Source: Curtobacterium sp. GC_Cur_3 (GTDB taxonomy: Bacteria > Actinomycetota > Actinomycetes > Actinomycetales > Microbacteriaceae). From it: DNA of 64,000 bases. The position numbers were made by a program, and so were the translations under genes. Shown here one piece after another: positions 41,792 through 50,151 of the stretch (position 1 is the first letter of the stretch; the number at the start of each line of letters is the position of its first letter). The notes under the pieces were generated by a model, which was given only the letters and a program-made list of their open reading frames with translations, ran no database searches and was not told the origin of the DNA. The DNA lies in contig NZ_JALNUI010000009.1 of the NCBI RefSeq assembly GCF_026544205.1, forward strand, positions 62,001 through 126,000, read 5' to 3'.

Positions 41792-42489
41792 CAACCCCCA
41801 ACGACCCGACTACCCCCAAGCGGCCAGTTTCTGTCTCGGGTGCTCCGTTGGTTCCTGCGGGGGCGGACGCGTCGGTGCTGGATGCAGCGACCGCGGTCGA
41901 GGTGTTGGCGTTGGAGCCGGACGACCTCGACGGCTACAGCATCGACGACCTTTCGGACTACCTCGAGGCGGGGCGGCGTCCGCGGAACCCGAAGATCGAC
42001 GAATCGGCAGCCTGCCAGATGGCGATGTCCGCGTTGGTTCGGCTCCGCATGACCGCGGCGGGTTTGCTCGAAGCGGACGCTGCGGAAGAGCCGGAACCCG
42101 ATGACACGTGGATGCGGTCGGTGCTGGACAACATCAGTTTGGAGTCTCGCGCTGGCCGGTTGATCCCGTTCGACCACGACGACAGCGCCGCTCATCTGCA
42201 GATCACCGAGGGAGTGGTCCGCGCACTGGTCCGTGATGCCGGTGACCGTGTTCCCGGGGTGCTCGTCGGACGCGTACGACTTGACGGCGACGTGGAGATC
42301 TTCGGGACGGCGGTTACGGTGCAGATGGACGTGACCGTGTTCTGGGGGACCCACATCCCGGACCGGGTGAGCGCCTTGCGCGTCGCTGTCGCTTCCGCCC
42401 TCGCAACAAACACTGACCTGCTCATTGCCGCGATCGACGTCACCGTCAGCGACGTGCTCCCGCCTCGACCGGGGGAGCGATCGACGTGA
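41788..42489 (+). CDS. Asp23/Gls24-type protein with an anti-sigma-like N-terminal half
   Basis: The product is 233 aa. Residues ~45-125 (GYSIDDLSDYLEAGRRPRNP, ACQMAMSALVRLRMTAAGLL, DTWMRSVLDNISLESRAGRL) have the helical layout and position of a cytosolic anti-sigma domain, directly after the sigma gene. Residues ~135-225 (AHLQITEGVVRALVRDAGDR, VEIFGTAVTVQMDVTVFWG, VRVAVASALAT-like helix) form an Asp23/Gls24 fold. No zinc motif or membrane span is present. The dual role is inferred. Confidence 0.75.
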   Translation: MTTPNDPTTPKRPVSVSGAPLVPAGADASVLDAATAVEVLALEPDDLDGYSIDDLSDYLEAGRRPRNPKIDESAACQMAMSALVRLRMTAAGLLEADAAEEPEPDDTWMRSVLDNISLESRAGRLIPFDHDDSAAHLQITEGVVRALVRDAGDRVPGVLVGRVRLDGDVEIFGTAVTVQMDVTVFWGTHIPDRVSALRVAVASALATNTDLLIAAIDVTVSDVLPPRPGERST

Positions 42490-42914
42490 GCGTGAGCGAC
42501 TCGACGAACACGGATGACGTGATGAACCCGAATGCGCGTACCGACGCCGTGGACATGGGGGAGGATGCGTTCTCCATGTCGATCGTGACCATGATCCGTG
42601 CCACGCCAGGCGTTGTGCAGCTGTATCCGCTAGCCGGACACGTTCCGCTGCTCTCCGGTGCCCTCGCGGCATTTCAGACCGTGGTCGGAGGGACTTCGGA
42701 TCTCGTGGCAGTCGAAGTCACTGACAGCCGGATCACCGCTGTACGCGCGTCGATCGGGATCGATTCGACCGTGACCCCTGCCCTGGTGCTGCAGCAACTC
42801 TGCACCTCGATCCGTCACCTCCTCGCCGATCGTCTCAGCGGCACCACTGGCCCACTGGATGACACAGCGGACCAGCCGCTGATCACGCTCACGATCGCCA
42901 GGGTCAGCGGCTGA
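42486..42914 (+). CDS. short Asp23/Gls24-like protein
   Basis: The product is 142 aa from a GTG overlapping the previous stop. It carries MSIVTMIRATPGVVQLYPLA, VAVEVTDSRITAVRASIGID and VLQQLCTSIRHLLADRL, a reduced Asp23-type alpha/beta unit. It probably assembles with the other Asp23-like products of the operon. A 110-bp gap follows before the next gene. Confidence 0.7.
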   Translation: MSVSDSTNTDDVMNPNARTDAVDMGEDAFSMSIVTMIRATPGVVQLYPLAGHVPLLSGALAAFQTVVGGTSDLVAVEVTDSRITAVRASIGIDSTVTPALVLQQLCTSIRHLLADRLSGTTGPLDDTADQPLITLTIARVSG

Positions 42915-43024
42915 GAAAGCTCCGGAGGAAAGTTTTTCGTGCTGGTGTGACGAACAGGTTCCCGCGTCCGTCTCTTGAGTGAACGGTTCTCAACAGAGAG
43001 CCGACTACGACCCCAGGAGACACC

Positions 43025-43465
43025 ATGTCGAACCTCACCCCCACGCCGGCAACCGTTGCCCCGAAGACCGCCAGCCCGGCGCAGTCGGTGGAGACCGGGA
43101 AGACCGAGATCAACGACGCCGTCGTGTCCAAGGTCGCCGGCATCGCCGCCCGCGAGGTCCGCGGCGTGCACTCCCTCGGCGGCAGCGCCGGCCGTGCCAT
43201 CGGGGCGCTCCGCGACCGGGTCGGCCAGACGAACCACGCCCAGGGCATCTCCGTCGAGGTCGGCGAAACCCAGGTCGCCGTCGACGTGACCCTCACCGCC
43301 GAGTACCCGGTGTCGCTGCAGGACGTCGCGGACGATGTTCGCTCTGCCGTGTCGAAGGCCATCGAGGACATCGTGGGCATGGAGGTCGCCGAGATCAACG
43401 TGACTATCGCCGACGTCTACATCCCGTCCGACGACGACGACTCCGACGACAGCCGCGTCAAGTGA
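43025..43465 (+). CDS. canonical Asp23/Gls24 envelope-stress protein
   Basis: The 146-aa product is preceded by an AGGAG ribosome binding site. The family core is clear: INDAVVSKVAGIAAREVRGV, HSLGGSAGRAIGALRD, ISVEVGETQVAVDVTLTAEY and the helix VSKAIEDIVGMEV followed by AEINVTIADVYIP. In staphylococci Asp23 is tethered to the membrane by AmaP; an AmaP-like gene is encoded at the end of this operon. The C-terminus is Asp/Ser-rich. The stop overlaps the next GTG. Confidence 0.92.
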   Translation: MSNLTPTPATVAPKTASPAQSVETGKTEINDAVVSKVAGIAAREVRGVHSLGGSAGRAIGALRDRVGQTNHAQGISVEVGETQVAVDVTLTAEYPVSLQDVADDVRSAVSKAIEDIVGMEVAEINVTIADVYIPSDDDDSDDSRVK

Positions 43466-43653
43466 CTCCGACCACCATCGGCATGGCCGTCGCCGCGACG
43501 CTCGTGCTGACCTGGATCGCATTCGGGTTCGGCGCGTTCGTCCTGGTGCTGGTCGTCATGGTCATCGGTGCCCTGATCGGCCGGATCATCGAGGGCAAGC
43601 TCGACGCCAAGGGACTGCTCGACATGGTCCGCGGCAAGGGCTCATCCTCGTGA
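43462..43653 (+). CDS. DUF2273-like small membrane protein
   Basis: The product is 63 aa from a GTG in GTGA overlap. It has one or two tightly packed hydrophobic segments (TTIGMAVAATLVLTWIAFGF, then FVLVLVVMVIGALIGRIIEG) and a short tail with LDAKGLLDMVRG. This matches the small membrane proteins encoded beside Asp23 in Gram-positive genomes. It overlaps the next gene in the same way. Confidence 0.8.
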   Translation: MTPTTIGMAVAATLVLTWIAFGFGAFVLVLVVMVIGALIGRIIEGKLDAKGLLDMVRGKGSSS

Positions 43654-44051
43654 CCCTCACCGCACCGGCGCAACCGGTCGACTCCAGCACCGGGGCGGCT
43701 TCGGCCGCCCCGGGCCGGACCCGCATCGCCCCTCGCGCCCTCAACCGGGTCGTCACCGCCGTCACCGCGGACGCCCTGCACGTACCCGCGGGGAAGATCA
43801 GCACCGATCTCACGGACGATGCTGGTCATCTGTCGCTGCTGGTCAGTACGCCGATCGGGGTTCCGTCGCTGATCAGGATCATGGATGAGCCGACGGCGCT
43901 CACCCAGTCGGGCGGATCTGTCCTTGGTCGGGCTCGCTTGGCGCAGGAACAGATCCGCACCCGAGTGCAGCAGCTCACGGGATCCACGGTGACCAGGGTG
44001 ATTGTGAAGATCAACGGTATGCACATCAGAGAGAACAGGCGGGTCCGATGA
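43650..44051 (+). CDS. Asp23/Gls24-like protein
   Basis: The product is 133 aa from a GTG. It contains RIAPRALNRVVTAVTADALH, GHLSLLVSTPIGVPSLI and TRVQQLTGSTVTRVIVKING. This is a third variation on the Asp23 fold, with a short beta strand region. It has no membrane span. It is coupled by overlaps on both sides. Confidence 0.75.
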   Translation: MTLTAPAQPVDSSTGAASAAPGRTRIAPRALNRVVTAVTADALHVPAGKISTDLTDDAGHLSLLVSTPIGVPSLIRIMDEPTALTQSGGSVLGRARLAQEQIRTRVQQLTGSTVTRVIVKINGMHIRENRRVR

Positions 44052-44626
44052 GCACCACCAGCATCTATCGACGCATCGCCCGCCGTGAGACGCACTCGCC
44101 CCGCTCGGCCCTCGCGATCACCCTCGCGGTGATCCTGATCCTCGTGGCGGTGTGGCTCGGAACGGAGATCGTGCTGTCGATGATCGGACAGCCCGCGCTG
44201 CTCGTTGCACCGACCGACGCGGAACAGTCCATCGTGTCTGCGGCCACATTGCCGTACGGGATTCTCCTCGCCGCTGGGATCGTCCTGGCCATCGTCGGGC
44301 TGGTCTTGGTCATCGCGTCCTTGACCGCTGGCCGCCGCGCACGCCACGTCATCGAGACCGATCGCGCGGTGACGGTCGTGGACAACAACGTCATCGCAGC
44401 AGCGCTCGCCCGGCATGCCGCGTACGCCGGCGGCACCGACCCCGACAACACGCACGTCTCGGTGTTCCACAACCGAGCGGTCGTGGACGTCACGCCGTCT
44501 TCGGGAACGACATCGGACACCGCTCCCATCAAGGATGCCGTCGATCAACAACTCGACGCGTACGGGATGCGGCCCAAGCTCCGATCGAAGATCACCGTCA
44601 AGAAGACCGGGAAGGTCGGCGCATGA
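44048..44626 (+). CDS. DUF6286-type membrane protein
   Basis: The 192-aa product has two membrane spans (~22-44 and ~72-94) followed by a cytosolic domain (VTVVDNNVIAAALARHAAYA, HVSVFHNRAVVDVTPSSG) that resembles an Asp23-like unit. The DUF6286 proteins occur in the actinobacterial version of this operon. It is likely to be a membrane tether for Asp23 assemblies. Confidence 0.75.
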   Translation: MSTTSIYRRIARRETHSPRSALAITLAVILILVAVWLGTEIVLSMIGQPALLVAPTDAEQSIVSAATLPYGILLAAGIVLAIVGLVLVIASLTAGRRARHVIETDRAVTVVDNNVIAAALARHAAYAGGTDPDNTHVSVFHNRAVVDVTPSSGTTSDTAPIKDAVDQQLDAYGMRPKLRSKITVKKTGKVGA

Positions 44627-45228
44627 ACACCACCAACCGTGGGCTGAACCGCGCCATCATCTTCGTCATCGGACTGCTGCTGCTCATCATCGGCGCAGCG
44701 ACGATCGTCCTCGCCGTCGTCCCATCGGTGACATCGGCGTGGAAGAGCAACGCGTCGACCGTGTCGAAGAACGTCGACGGAGCCTTCGCCGCGGCACCGC
44801 TGTTGACGACCGGCGCCAGTTGGCTGGCCGTCGCAGCGCTCGCCCTGCTGCTGCTCCTGGTGATCCTGCTCCTGGTGTTCATCATCCGTCAGGGCAACGG
44901 CCACACCAGTGAGCTGTTCTCCGACCAGACGACCGAACATGGTTCCACGATCGTGAAGTCCGCGGTCGCGAAGGACGCCCTCGAGCAGGCCCTCGAGGAC
45001 CGGGACGACATCGTCGCAGCGAACGTCAGCACGTACGACGTCAACGGCACGAACGTGCTGAAAGTGTCTGCGACGGCCCGCCGCGGCGTGTCCCCGAAGG
45101 ACGTCGCCAACACCGTCGAAAGCGCATTGACGGCACTGGATCAGCTGCTGGGATTCCAAGTTCCCGCCCTCGTGCAGATCTCCGGAGGCCTCCGCGCGCG
45201 CGCCGCGAAGACCACCCGCCTGCAGTAG
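44623..45228 (+). CDS. AmaP-like membrane anchor protein
   Basis: The 201-aa product has two membrane spans (~10-32 and ~62-86) with an extracytoplasmic loop, then a cytosolic domain (IVKSAVAKDALEQALEDRDD, NVLKVSATARRGVSPKDVA, VESALTALDQLLGFQVPALV). The plan equals the alkaline-shock membrane anchor AmaP, which recruits Asp23. It ends the operon. Confidence 0.8.
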   Translation: MNTTNRGLNRAIIFVIGLLLLIIGAATIVLAVVPSVTSAWKSNASTVSKNVDGAFAAAPLLTTGASWLAVAALALLLLLVILLLVFIIRQGNGHTSELFSDQTTEHGSTIVKSAVAKDALEQALEDRDDIVAANVSTYDVNGTNVLKVSATARRGVSPKDVANTVESALTALDQLLGFQVPALVQISGGLRARAAKTTRLQ

Positions 45229-45245
45229 CAGGGCAATCACACTCC

Positions 45246-45265
45246 CGGCGGAGTAGCTTCCGCCG
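45246..45265 (+). terminator. short hairpin after the Asp23 operon
   Basis: CGGCGGA pairs with TCCGCCG around a 6-base loop, 18 bases after the last stop. The rest of the gap to 45529 holds no supported gene. Confidence 0.45.
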
Positions 45266-45529
45266 TGAAACACGGTGACCATGCAGCTACCGATGAACAC
45301 CGGTAATACGGCCTCTTGTCACCGAGCCGCTCGCACCACGTCAGCACGCCATAGATCCTCCGTGATCCACCGGATCCGGCCCGCCCGGTCCCCGCGGCCG
45401 GTCCTTCTCCTTCGCAGCCCGACGCTTCGGCTGTGTTGCGCAGCACCCACGCGTTCGACGTACGCCCCTACGTGCATCTCGCTTCCCGACGGCCAACGCT
45501 GGCCGTCCCTTACCCGACAGGACATCCAC

Positions 45530-46498
45530 ATGATCACCACGAACGACCTCGACACGCTGCTTTCCCGCGGCGGCAACGTCATTGGCCAGGACGGTACCAA
45601 GATCGGCAAGATCGGCCAGATCTACCTCAACGACGCCACCGGCGATCCCGAGTGGGTCACCGCTCGCACCGGCCTGTTCGGCGGCGGCGAGTCCTTCGTT
45701 CCCCTCGAGCACGCCACCGCCAACGGCGACGACGTCACGGTTCCGTACACTAAGGACCAGGTCAAGGACGCTCCGCACAGCAACGACACCGACGGGTCGC
45801 TCGAGATCGACCAGGAAGCCGACCTGTACCGCCACTACGGCATGAACGACCCGTACGCGGACCAGGACACTAGGCAGCAGAACCAGTCACAGCAGGTCTA
45901 CGACCAGGACACCGACCGCGCTCAGGAACTTCCCGGTTCCGTCGAAGGCGCAGATGTTGAGACCACCGGTTACGACGCTGAGACGTCGCGCTCCAACCTC
46001 GACAGCACCGGTCGGGACGAGTCCGGTGACGTCGGCCACGACACCTCCGGCGCCAACACCGACGACGCGATGACCCGCTCCGAAGAGCGACTGCACGTCG
46101 GGACACGGCAGCAGGAATCTGGCCGGGCCCGCCTCCGGAAGTACATCGTCACCGAGCAGCAGACGCAGAACGTCGCCGTCAGCCACGACGAGGTCCACGT
46201 CACCCGTGAGCCCATCACCGAGGCGAACGTCGGCGACGCAATGTCCGGCGGTGAGCTCACCGAGGAAGAGCACGAGGTCACGCTGATGGCGGATCAAGTG
46301 GTCACCGACAAGGAGACCGTCCCGGTTGAGCGGATCCGTCTCGACACCGAGACCGTCACCGAGCAGCAGGAGGTCACCGAAGAGGTCCGCAAGGAGCAGA
46401 TCGAGTTCGACGGCGTCGACGGCGTCGACGGCGTCGACGGCACCGCCGGTACCACGGCCGGTCGGCGTAGCGACATCGACGCGGAGGGCACCCGATGA
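45530..46498 (+). CDS. PRC-barrel plus DUF2382 stress-associated protein
   Basis: The 322-aa product has an N-terminal PRC-barrel (GGNVIGQDGTKIGKIGQIYL ... SFVPLEHATANGDDVTVPY), a long acidic Gln/Asp-rich linker, and a DUF2382 domain (LRKYIVTEQQTQNVAVSHDE, VTREPITEANVGDAM, VPVERIRLDTETVTEQQEV). A GTCGACGGC-type 9-bp repeat at ~46409-46440 encodes DGVDGVDGVDG near the end. Such proteins are abundant in desiccation- and radiation-tolerant actinobacteria, but their activity is unknown. It overlaps the next gene (ATGA). Confidence 0.88.
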   Translation: MITTNDLDTLLSRGGNVIGQDGTKIGKIGQIYLNDATGDPEWVTARTGLFGGGESFVPLEHATANGDDVTVPYTKDQVKDAPHSNDTDGSLEIDQEADLYRHYGMNDPYADQDTRQQNQSQQVYDQDTDRAQELPGSVEGADVETTGYDAETSRSNLDSTGRDESGDVGHDTSGANTDDAMTRSEERLHVGTRQQESGRARLRKYIVTEQQTQNVAVSHDEVHVTREPITEANVGDAMSGGELTEEEHEVTLMADQVVTDKETVPVERIRLDTETVTEQQEVTEEVRKEQIEFDGVDGVDGVDGTAGTTAGRRSDIDAEGTR

Positions 46499-47136
46499 GC
46501 GCCGATCTCGGACCCGACGCCGGGTCCCGCCCGGCGCCGCGACCTGGTGACACCGGCGCGAGCGTCGCACGCTCGAGCCGTGAGCAGCAAAAGGACGAGT
46601 TCGGCGGCATGCACTTCGGCGTCGCGTTCTTCGGCTGGCTCACCGCAACCGGCTTGACCGTGCTCCTCCTCGCGATCTTGTCCGGCATCGGAGCCGCCAT
46701 CCTCAGCAGCAACGGGGATGCACAGAACGCCGCCAACGACGCCGCGAACAATCCGGCGACGTCTGGCATCGTCGGAACGATCATCCTGCTCGTGATCCTG
46801 CTGATCAGCTACTACGCCGGCGGCTACGTCGCCGGTCGGATGGCACGATTCTCCGGCATCAAGCAGGGCGTCGCCGTTTGGCTGTGGGCGATCATCGTCA
46901 CCGTGATCCTCGCGATCATCGGCGCGATCGCCGGCGCGAAGTTCGACGCGCTCTCCAAGCTCGGAACACTCCCAACGGACGCAGTCGACGGCAGCAACAT
47001 CGCCGCGAGCATCGTCGGGATCCTCGCGGTCGCGGTCGTGACCCTCGTCGGCGCCATCCTCGGCGGTCTCGCCGGAATGCGGTACCACCGCAAGGTCGAC
47101 CGGTTCCACGACGCCGCGAACCTCGCCCGCAACTGA
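46495..47136 (+). CDS. four-span membrane protein
   Basis: The 213-aa product has a hydrophilic N-terminus, four membrane spans (about 43-68, 92-113, 123-145, 168-192) and a short basic tail. It contains MHFGVAFFGWLTATGLTVLL and YYAGGYVAGRMARFSGIKQG, a Gly-rich motif typical of a family of small envelope proteins. It is encoded between two DUF2382 genes and co-translated with the first, which suggests one functional unit. Confidence 0.75.
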   Translation: MSADLGPDAGSRPAPRPGDTGASVARSSREQQKDEFGGMHFGVAFFGWLTATGLTVLLLAILSGIGAAILSSNGDAQNAANDAANNPATSGIVGTIILLVILLISYYAGGYVAGRMARFSGIKQGVAVWLWAIIVTVILAIIGAIAGAKFDALSKLGTLPTDAVDGSNIAASIVGILAVAVVTLVGAILGGLAGMRYHRKVDRFHDAANLARN

Positions 47137-47150
47137 ACCAACCCGAACCC

Positions 47151-47195
47151 GTGTCGGTGCCACCCCGGACGAACAGTCCTTCGTGGCACCGACAC
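47151..47195. terminator. 13-bp hairpin between the two DUF2382 genes
   Basis: GTGTCGGTGCCAC and GTGGCACCGACAC pair perfectly around a 19-base loop. It could end or attenuate the transcript from upstream. Confidence 0.55.
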
Positions 47196-47226
47196 GATCG
47201 GCCCCAGTGAAAGGCGCCACCCGCCG

Positions 47227-47646
47227 ATGAACACCCCCGACACCCCATTCGAGACCACCGCCGCCAGTTCCAGCCCGGTCGAGGTCATCCGGTCGGAGGA
47301 GCAAGTACGGGTCGGAATCAGTTCCACCCCCCGCAGCATCCTCCGGATCCGGAAAGTGATCGTCACCGAGCAGCAGACCGTCACCGTCACCCTTCGCCGG
47401 GAAGAACTTCGGATCACCCAAGAACCCGCAACCGACGACGCAACCGCTTCCGGACTGCTCGCCGATCCGGGCGACGAGCTCGTGCTCGTCCTCCACGCGG
47501 AAGAAGTGGATGTGAGCACCCGCGTCGTCCCCGTCGAGCGGGTCCGTGTCCGGAAGACCCGCGTGGAAAGCACGACCGCGATCACCGAATCAGTTCGCCG
47601 CGAGCAGGTGCAGGTCATCACCGCCGACGAGTCCGAAATCGGCTAA
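47227..47646 (+). CDS. stand-alone DUF2382 protein
   Basis: The product is 139 aa. It repeats the DUF2382 pattern without a PRC-barrel: VIRSEEQVRVGISSTPRSIL, IRKVIVTEQQTVTVTLRREE, LRITQEPATDD and VSTRVVPVERVRVRKTRVES. It is probably a partner or paralogue of the two-domain protein upstream. Confidence 0.85.
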   Translation: MNTPDTPFETTAASSSPVEVIRSEEQVRVGISSTPRSILRIRKVIVTEQQTVTVTLRREELRITQEPATDDATASGLLADPGDELVLVLHAEEVDVSTRVVPVERVRVRKTRVESTTAITESVRREQVQVITADESEIG

Positions 47647-47693
47647 GCGCAGCTGCATGTCACCGACGGCGCTCCGTCCCCCGAACCGCCGCC

Positions 47694-48020
47694 GTGGACC
47701 CTGTGGGACCCGAACCCGTAGGGACCACGTCGGTGTACAACTCGATCACGCATCAGAGGACCGAAACCACGAGTCGTCAATGTCCTCGAAGAAGCGGGCT
47801 GCGGCTGAATCGCTCGCCTCGCTTTGCGCGGCGCCGGTGTCTTGCTCGATGGCGGGTGCTGCGGTTTCTGTTCCAGGCAAGCTACGACGGCTCTTTCAGC
47901 AGCAAGTCTTGGTTGCTCGCGATCATCTGTGCTGTCGTCGTTGTCCTCACTGGGATATCTTCACTGGCCGGTGCCGAAGCCGGGCAAAGAGCGTGGACAC
48001 GAACGAGAGGGGCGGGATGA
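47694..48020 (+). CDS. possible small membrane protein
   Basis: A GTG-started frame of 108 aa. Only the C-terminal half looks coding: FLFQASYDGSFSSKSWLLAI followed by a hydrophobic stretch ending TGISSLAGAEA. The first half is Arg-rich and unlike a protein. A strong hairpin overlaps its stop, which supports a rightward transcript ending here. A degraded gene is the alternative. Confidence 0.35.
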   Translation: MDPVGPEPVGTTSVYNSITHQRTETTSRQCPRRSGLRLNRSPRFARRRCLARWRVLRFLFQASYDGSFSSKSWLLAIICAVVVVLTGISSLAGAEAGQRAWTRTRGAG

Positions 48021-48040
48021 CCGATGGTCATCCCGCCCCT
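48008..48040. terminator. strong bidirectional hairpin
   Basis: A perfect 15-bp stem (AGGGGCGGGATGACC and its complement) encloses a GAT loop between convergent genes. Confidence 0.8.
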
Positions 48041-48055
48041 TCGGCGCGTTCCGGC

Positions 48056-48400
48056 TCACGTTTCGAAATCCGGTGACACCTGCTCTTCTAGCCGCCGAAG
48101 TCGCTCCCACAGAACCCGATGCTCCTCCGAGAGCTCGCTCGGATCCGCGAGCAGCCCTGTGGCGGTTGAGTCATGCGCGGCCTGTGGGCGGAGAAAGTCT
48201 GCGTACCGCGCGTGGGGGTCAGGGAGCGGCGTTGGCGCGGGGGGAGGCTCGAGAAGTTTTCGTTGCACTAACGCGGTCAACTCGGCTGGCGACATCAGGC
48301 CGTGCCGGTGCCATTGCGCAGGATCCTGCCGAGCCGCCGCAAGCCGTTCGGCTCGGGACGAAATGCCTGCCGCCGTGCGGGTGATCTGCGGTGTCATCAT
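48056..48400 (-). CDS. small protein of unknown function
   Basis: The 114-aa hydrophilic protein begins with MMTPQITRTAAGISSRAERL and ends with a helix EEHRVLWERLRRLEEQVSPD. No family is recognised and no membrane span is present. The strong hairpin downstream supports it as a real transcript. Confidence 0.55.
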   Translation of the reverse strand: MMTPQITRTAAGISSRAERLAAARQDPAQWHRHGLMSPAELTALVQRKLLEPPPAPTPLPDPHARYADFLRPQAAHDSTATGLLADPSELSEEHRVLWERLRRLEEQVSPDFET

Positions 48401-48659
48401 CGGATTACCACCACCATACCGGCGGAAGCGGACACGGTGCTGCCGGCACCGGCGAAGAACGCTGGCACGGTCAGCGGTTGTGGTCGATCAGCAGCAGCCA
48501 GCTCCGGAAACACGCGAATTCTCCTTCTCTGAAACTGACGGCCCGATCGACGTGACTCATCTGTCACCAGAGAGACGGTCGGTGGGTCGCAAAAACGTCA
48601 CACTGCAGCACCGAACTCGTTCACCTGGATGCCGGCACCGGTTTCTCGGGCTGCGTCGG

Positions 48660-48989
48660 TCACTGAGGTGGGGCTGAACAACGATGCGGGCGTCGTCGGG
48701 TCAGTACCCCTGTCGCTGCCACGCCAGCGAAGGCCGCCAGCACTGCAGCCACGTCAACTTCTTCTCGGCCGCTTACAACACCCGTTGTGACCCCCGATCC
48801 GATCGCCGAGAGATCGAGCACTCCGCCAGCGATGACTGCGACACCCAAGCTCCGAACTACGTGAAGCACGCCTCGTCGGAGGGCCTTGGACCGAAGAAGA
48901 CGATTCACTTGCAGTGACCCACCAAGAGCAGAAGCCGACGCCGACACGTAAACATGAGCACAACTCTCCCGATGAACCAGAGGAGCCAT
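48660..48989 (-). CDS. small membrane protein of unknown function
   Basis: The product is 109 aa. GAGGAGGAG stands 5-6 bases before the ATG, an excellent ribosome binding site. The product has a hydrophobic segment (VVRSLGVAVIAGGVLDLSAI) and a second (VAAVLAAFAGVAATGVL), separated by a Gly/Val-rich loop, and a basic tail. No family is recognised. From 48401 to 48659 and from 48990 to 49174 I see nothing coding. Confidence 0.5.
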   Translation of the reverse strand: MAPLVHRESCAHVYVSASASALGGSLQVNRLLRSKALRRGVLHVVRSLGVAVIAGGVLDLSAIGSGVTTGVVSGREEVDVAAVLAAFAGVAATGVLTRRRPHRCSAPPQ

Positions 48990-49174
48990 TCAGCTCCTCC
49001 TCAATAGACGTCCCTTCGGCTCTGATCGTCACGCCGAGATGCAATCTCTTGTCCGAGAGAACCGGCGGCCCGAGAACCAGCTCGGGTCTCCACCGCAACT
49101 GGTCGCATTAACGTCTCACGGTCACGATCCGCCTTCGAGTGCTTGACTTCAACCACTGCATCCTCGGCGCGTCG

Positions 49175-50074
49175 TCAGGCGACGGGTGGCCATCCTTCTC
49201 GCTGCTGGAGGCGGTTCCCGTCCGTGTCCTCGGTCTGGTCGTGTAGCAGGACCTGCTGTGTCGGGAACGGAAGATCGAAGCCACCGTCCGTCAGCGCGAT
49301 CTTGATTGCCTCGAGGACCTGGTCCTGCGTCTCGACCGCTTCGCGTCGAGCGGGAGGGTCGATCCAGAACCGCACCTCGAGTAGCACTGCGAAGTCACCG
49401 AGCGACGTCACGAGGACGGCCGGTTCGGGCTCTCGCACGAGATCCGGAAGGTGTTGCAGCGTGGTGCGGATCGTGTCGCGAGCTGCTGCGATGTCGTCGC
49501 CGTAGCCGATTCCCACCTCGACGCTCAGCCGCCGTTTCGTGTAGGCGGTGTTGACGGTGACCCGGTTGGTGTAGAGCTCACTGTTCGGGATGACGACCCG
49601 TCGATTGTCATAGGTCCGCAGGAGCGTCGCGCGAACCTGGATGTCCTCGACCTCGCCTTCGTGCGCTTCGGACACGATCTGGTCTCCGATCCGGAACGGT
49701 CGTGTCAACAGGATGAGCACGCCAGCCAGGAGGTTCTGGAAAATGTCCTTGAAGGCGAACCCGATCGCGACACCGCCGACGCCGAGTGCGCTGAAGAGCG
49801 ATGCCGGGGTGATGGTGGGGAACACCACGGTGAACGCGACCAGGATCCCGAGTGCGAGGACAACCCAGGTCATCAACCGTGCCAGGACGACCTGCACCCC
49901 CTTCGGCTGCCCAGCCCGAGCAGTGATCGCTCGGACGATCCGACCGAGAACCCACGAGAGACCCCAAAACACCAGGAAAGTGAGGATCCCGAATGCCAGG
50001 TTCGGCAGGCCCAACAGGAGCGAGCCGAAGATCTTCTGGATCCTGCCGAGGATGTCACCGAAATCGGTTGTCAT
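49175..50074 (-). CDS. MscS-family mechanosensitive channel
   Basis: The product is 299 aa from MTTDFGDILG; an upstream extension is unlikely. It has three to four membrane spans. The pore helix region (SALGVGGVAIGFAFKDIFQN) is followed by LLAGVLILLTRPFRIGDQI, the family hallmark. A beta domain follows (VRATLLRTYDNRRVVIPNSE), then a C-terminal alpha/beta domain. It should release solutes during osmotic downshock. It is divergent from the DUF4396 gene. Confidence 0.92.
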   Translation of the reverse strand: MTTDFGDILGRIQKIFGSLLLGLPNLAFGILTFLVFWGLSWVLGRIVRAITARAGQPKGVQVVLARLMTWVVLALGILVAFTVVFPTITPASLFSALGVGGVAIGFAFKDIFQNLLAGVLILLTRPFRIGDQIVSEAHEGEVEDIQVRATLLRTYDNRRVVIPNSELYTNRVTVNTAYTKRRLSVEVGIGYGDDIAAARDTIRTTLQHLPDLVREPEPAVLVTSLGDFAVLLEVRFWIDPPARREAVETQDQVLEAIKIALTDGGFDLPFPTQQVLLHDQTEDTDGNRLQQREGWPPVA

Positions 50075-50151
50075 GAGGTGCGCACCGTACCACCGACGTG
50101 CCCTGACAGGGGACGATAACGTGACGGGGAACAGGCGGGTTGGGTGAACCA

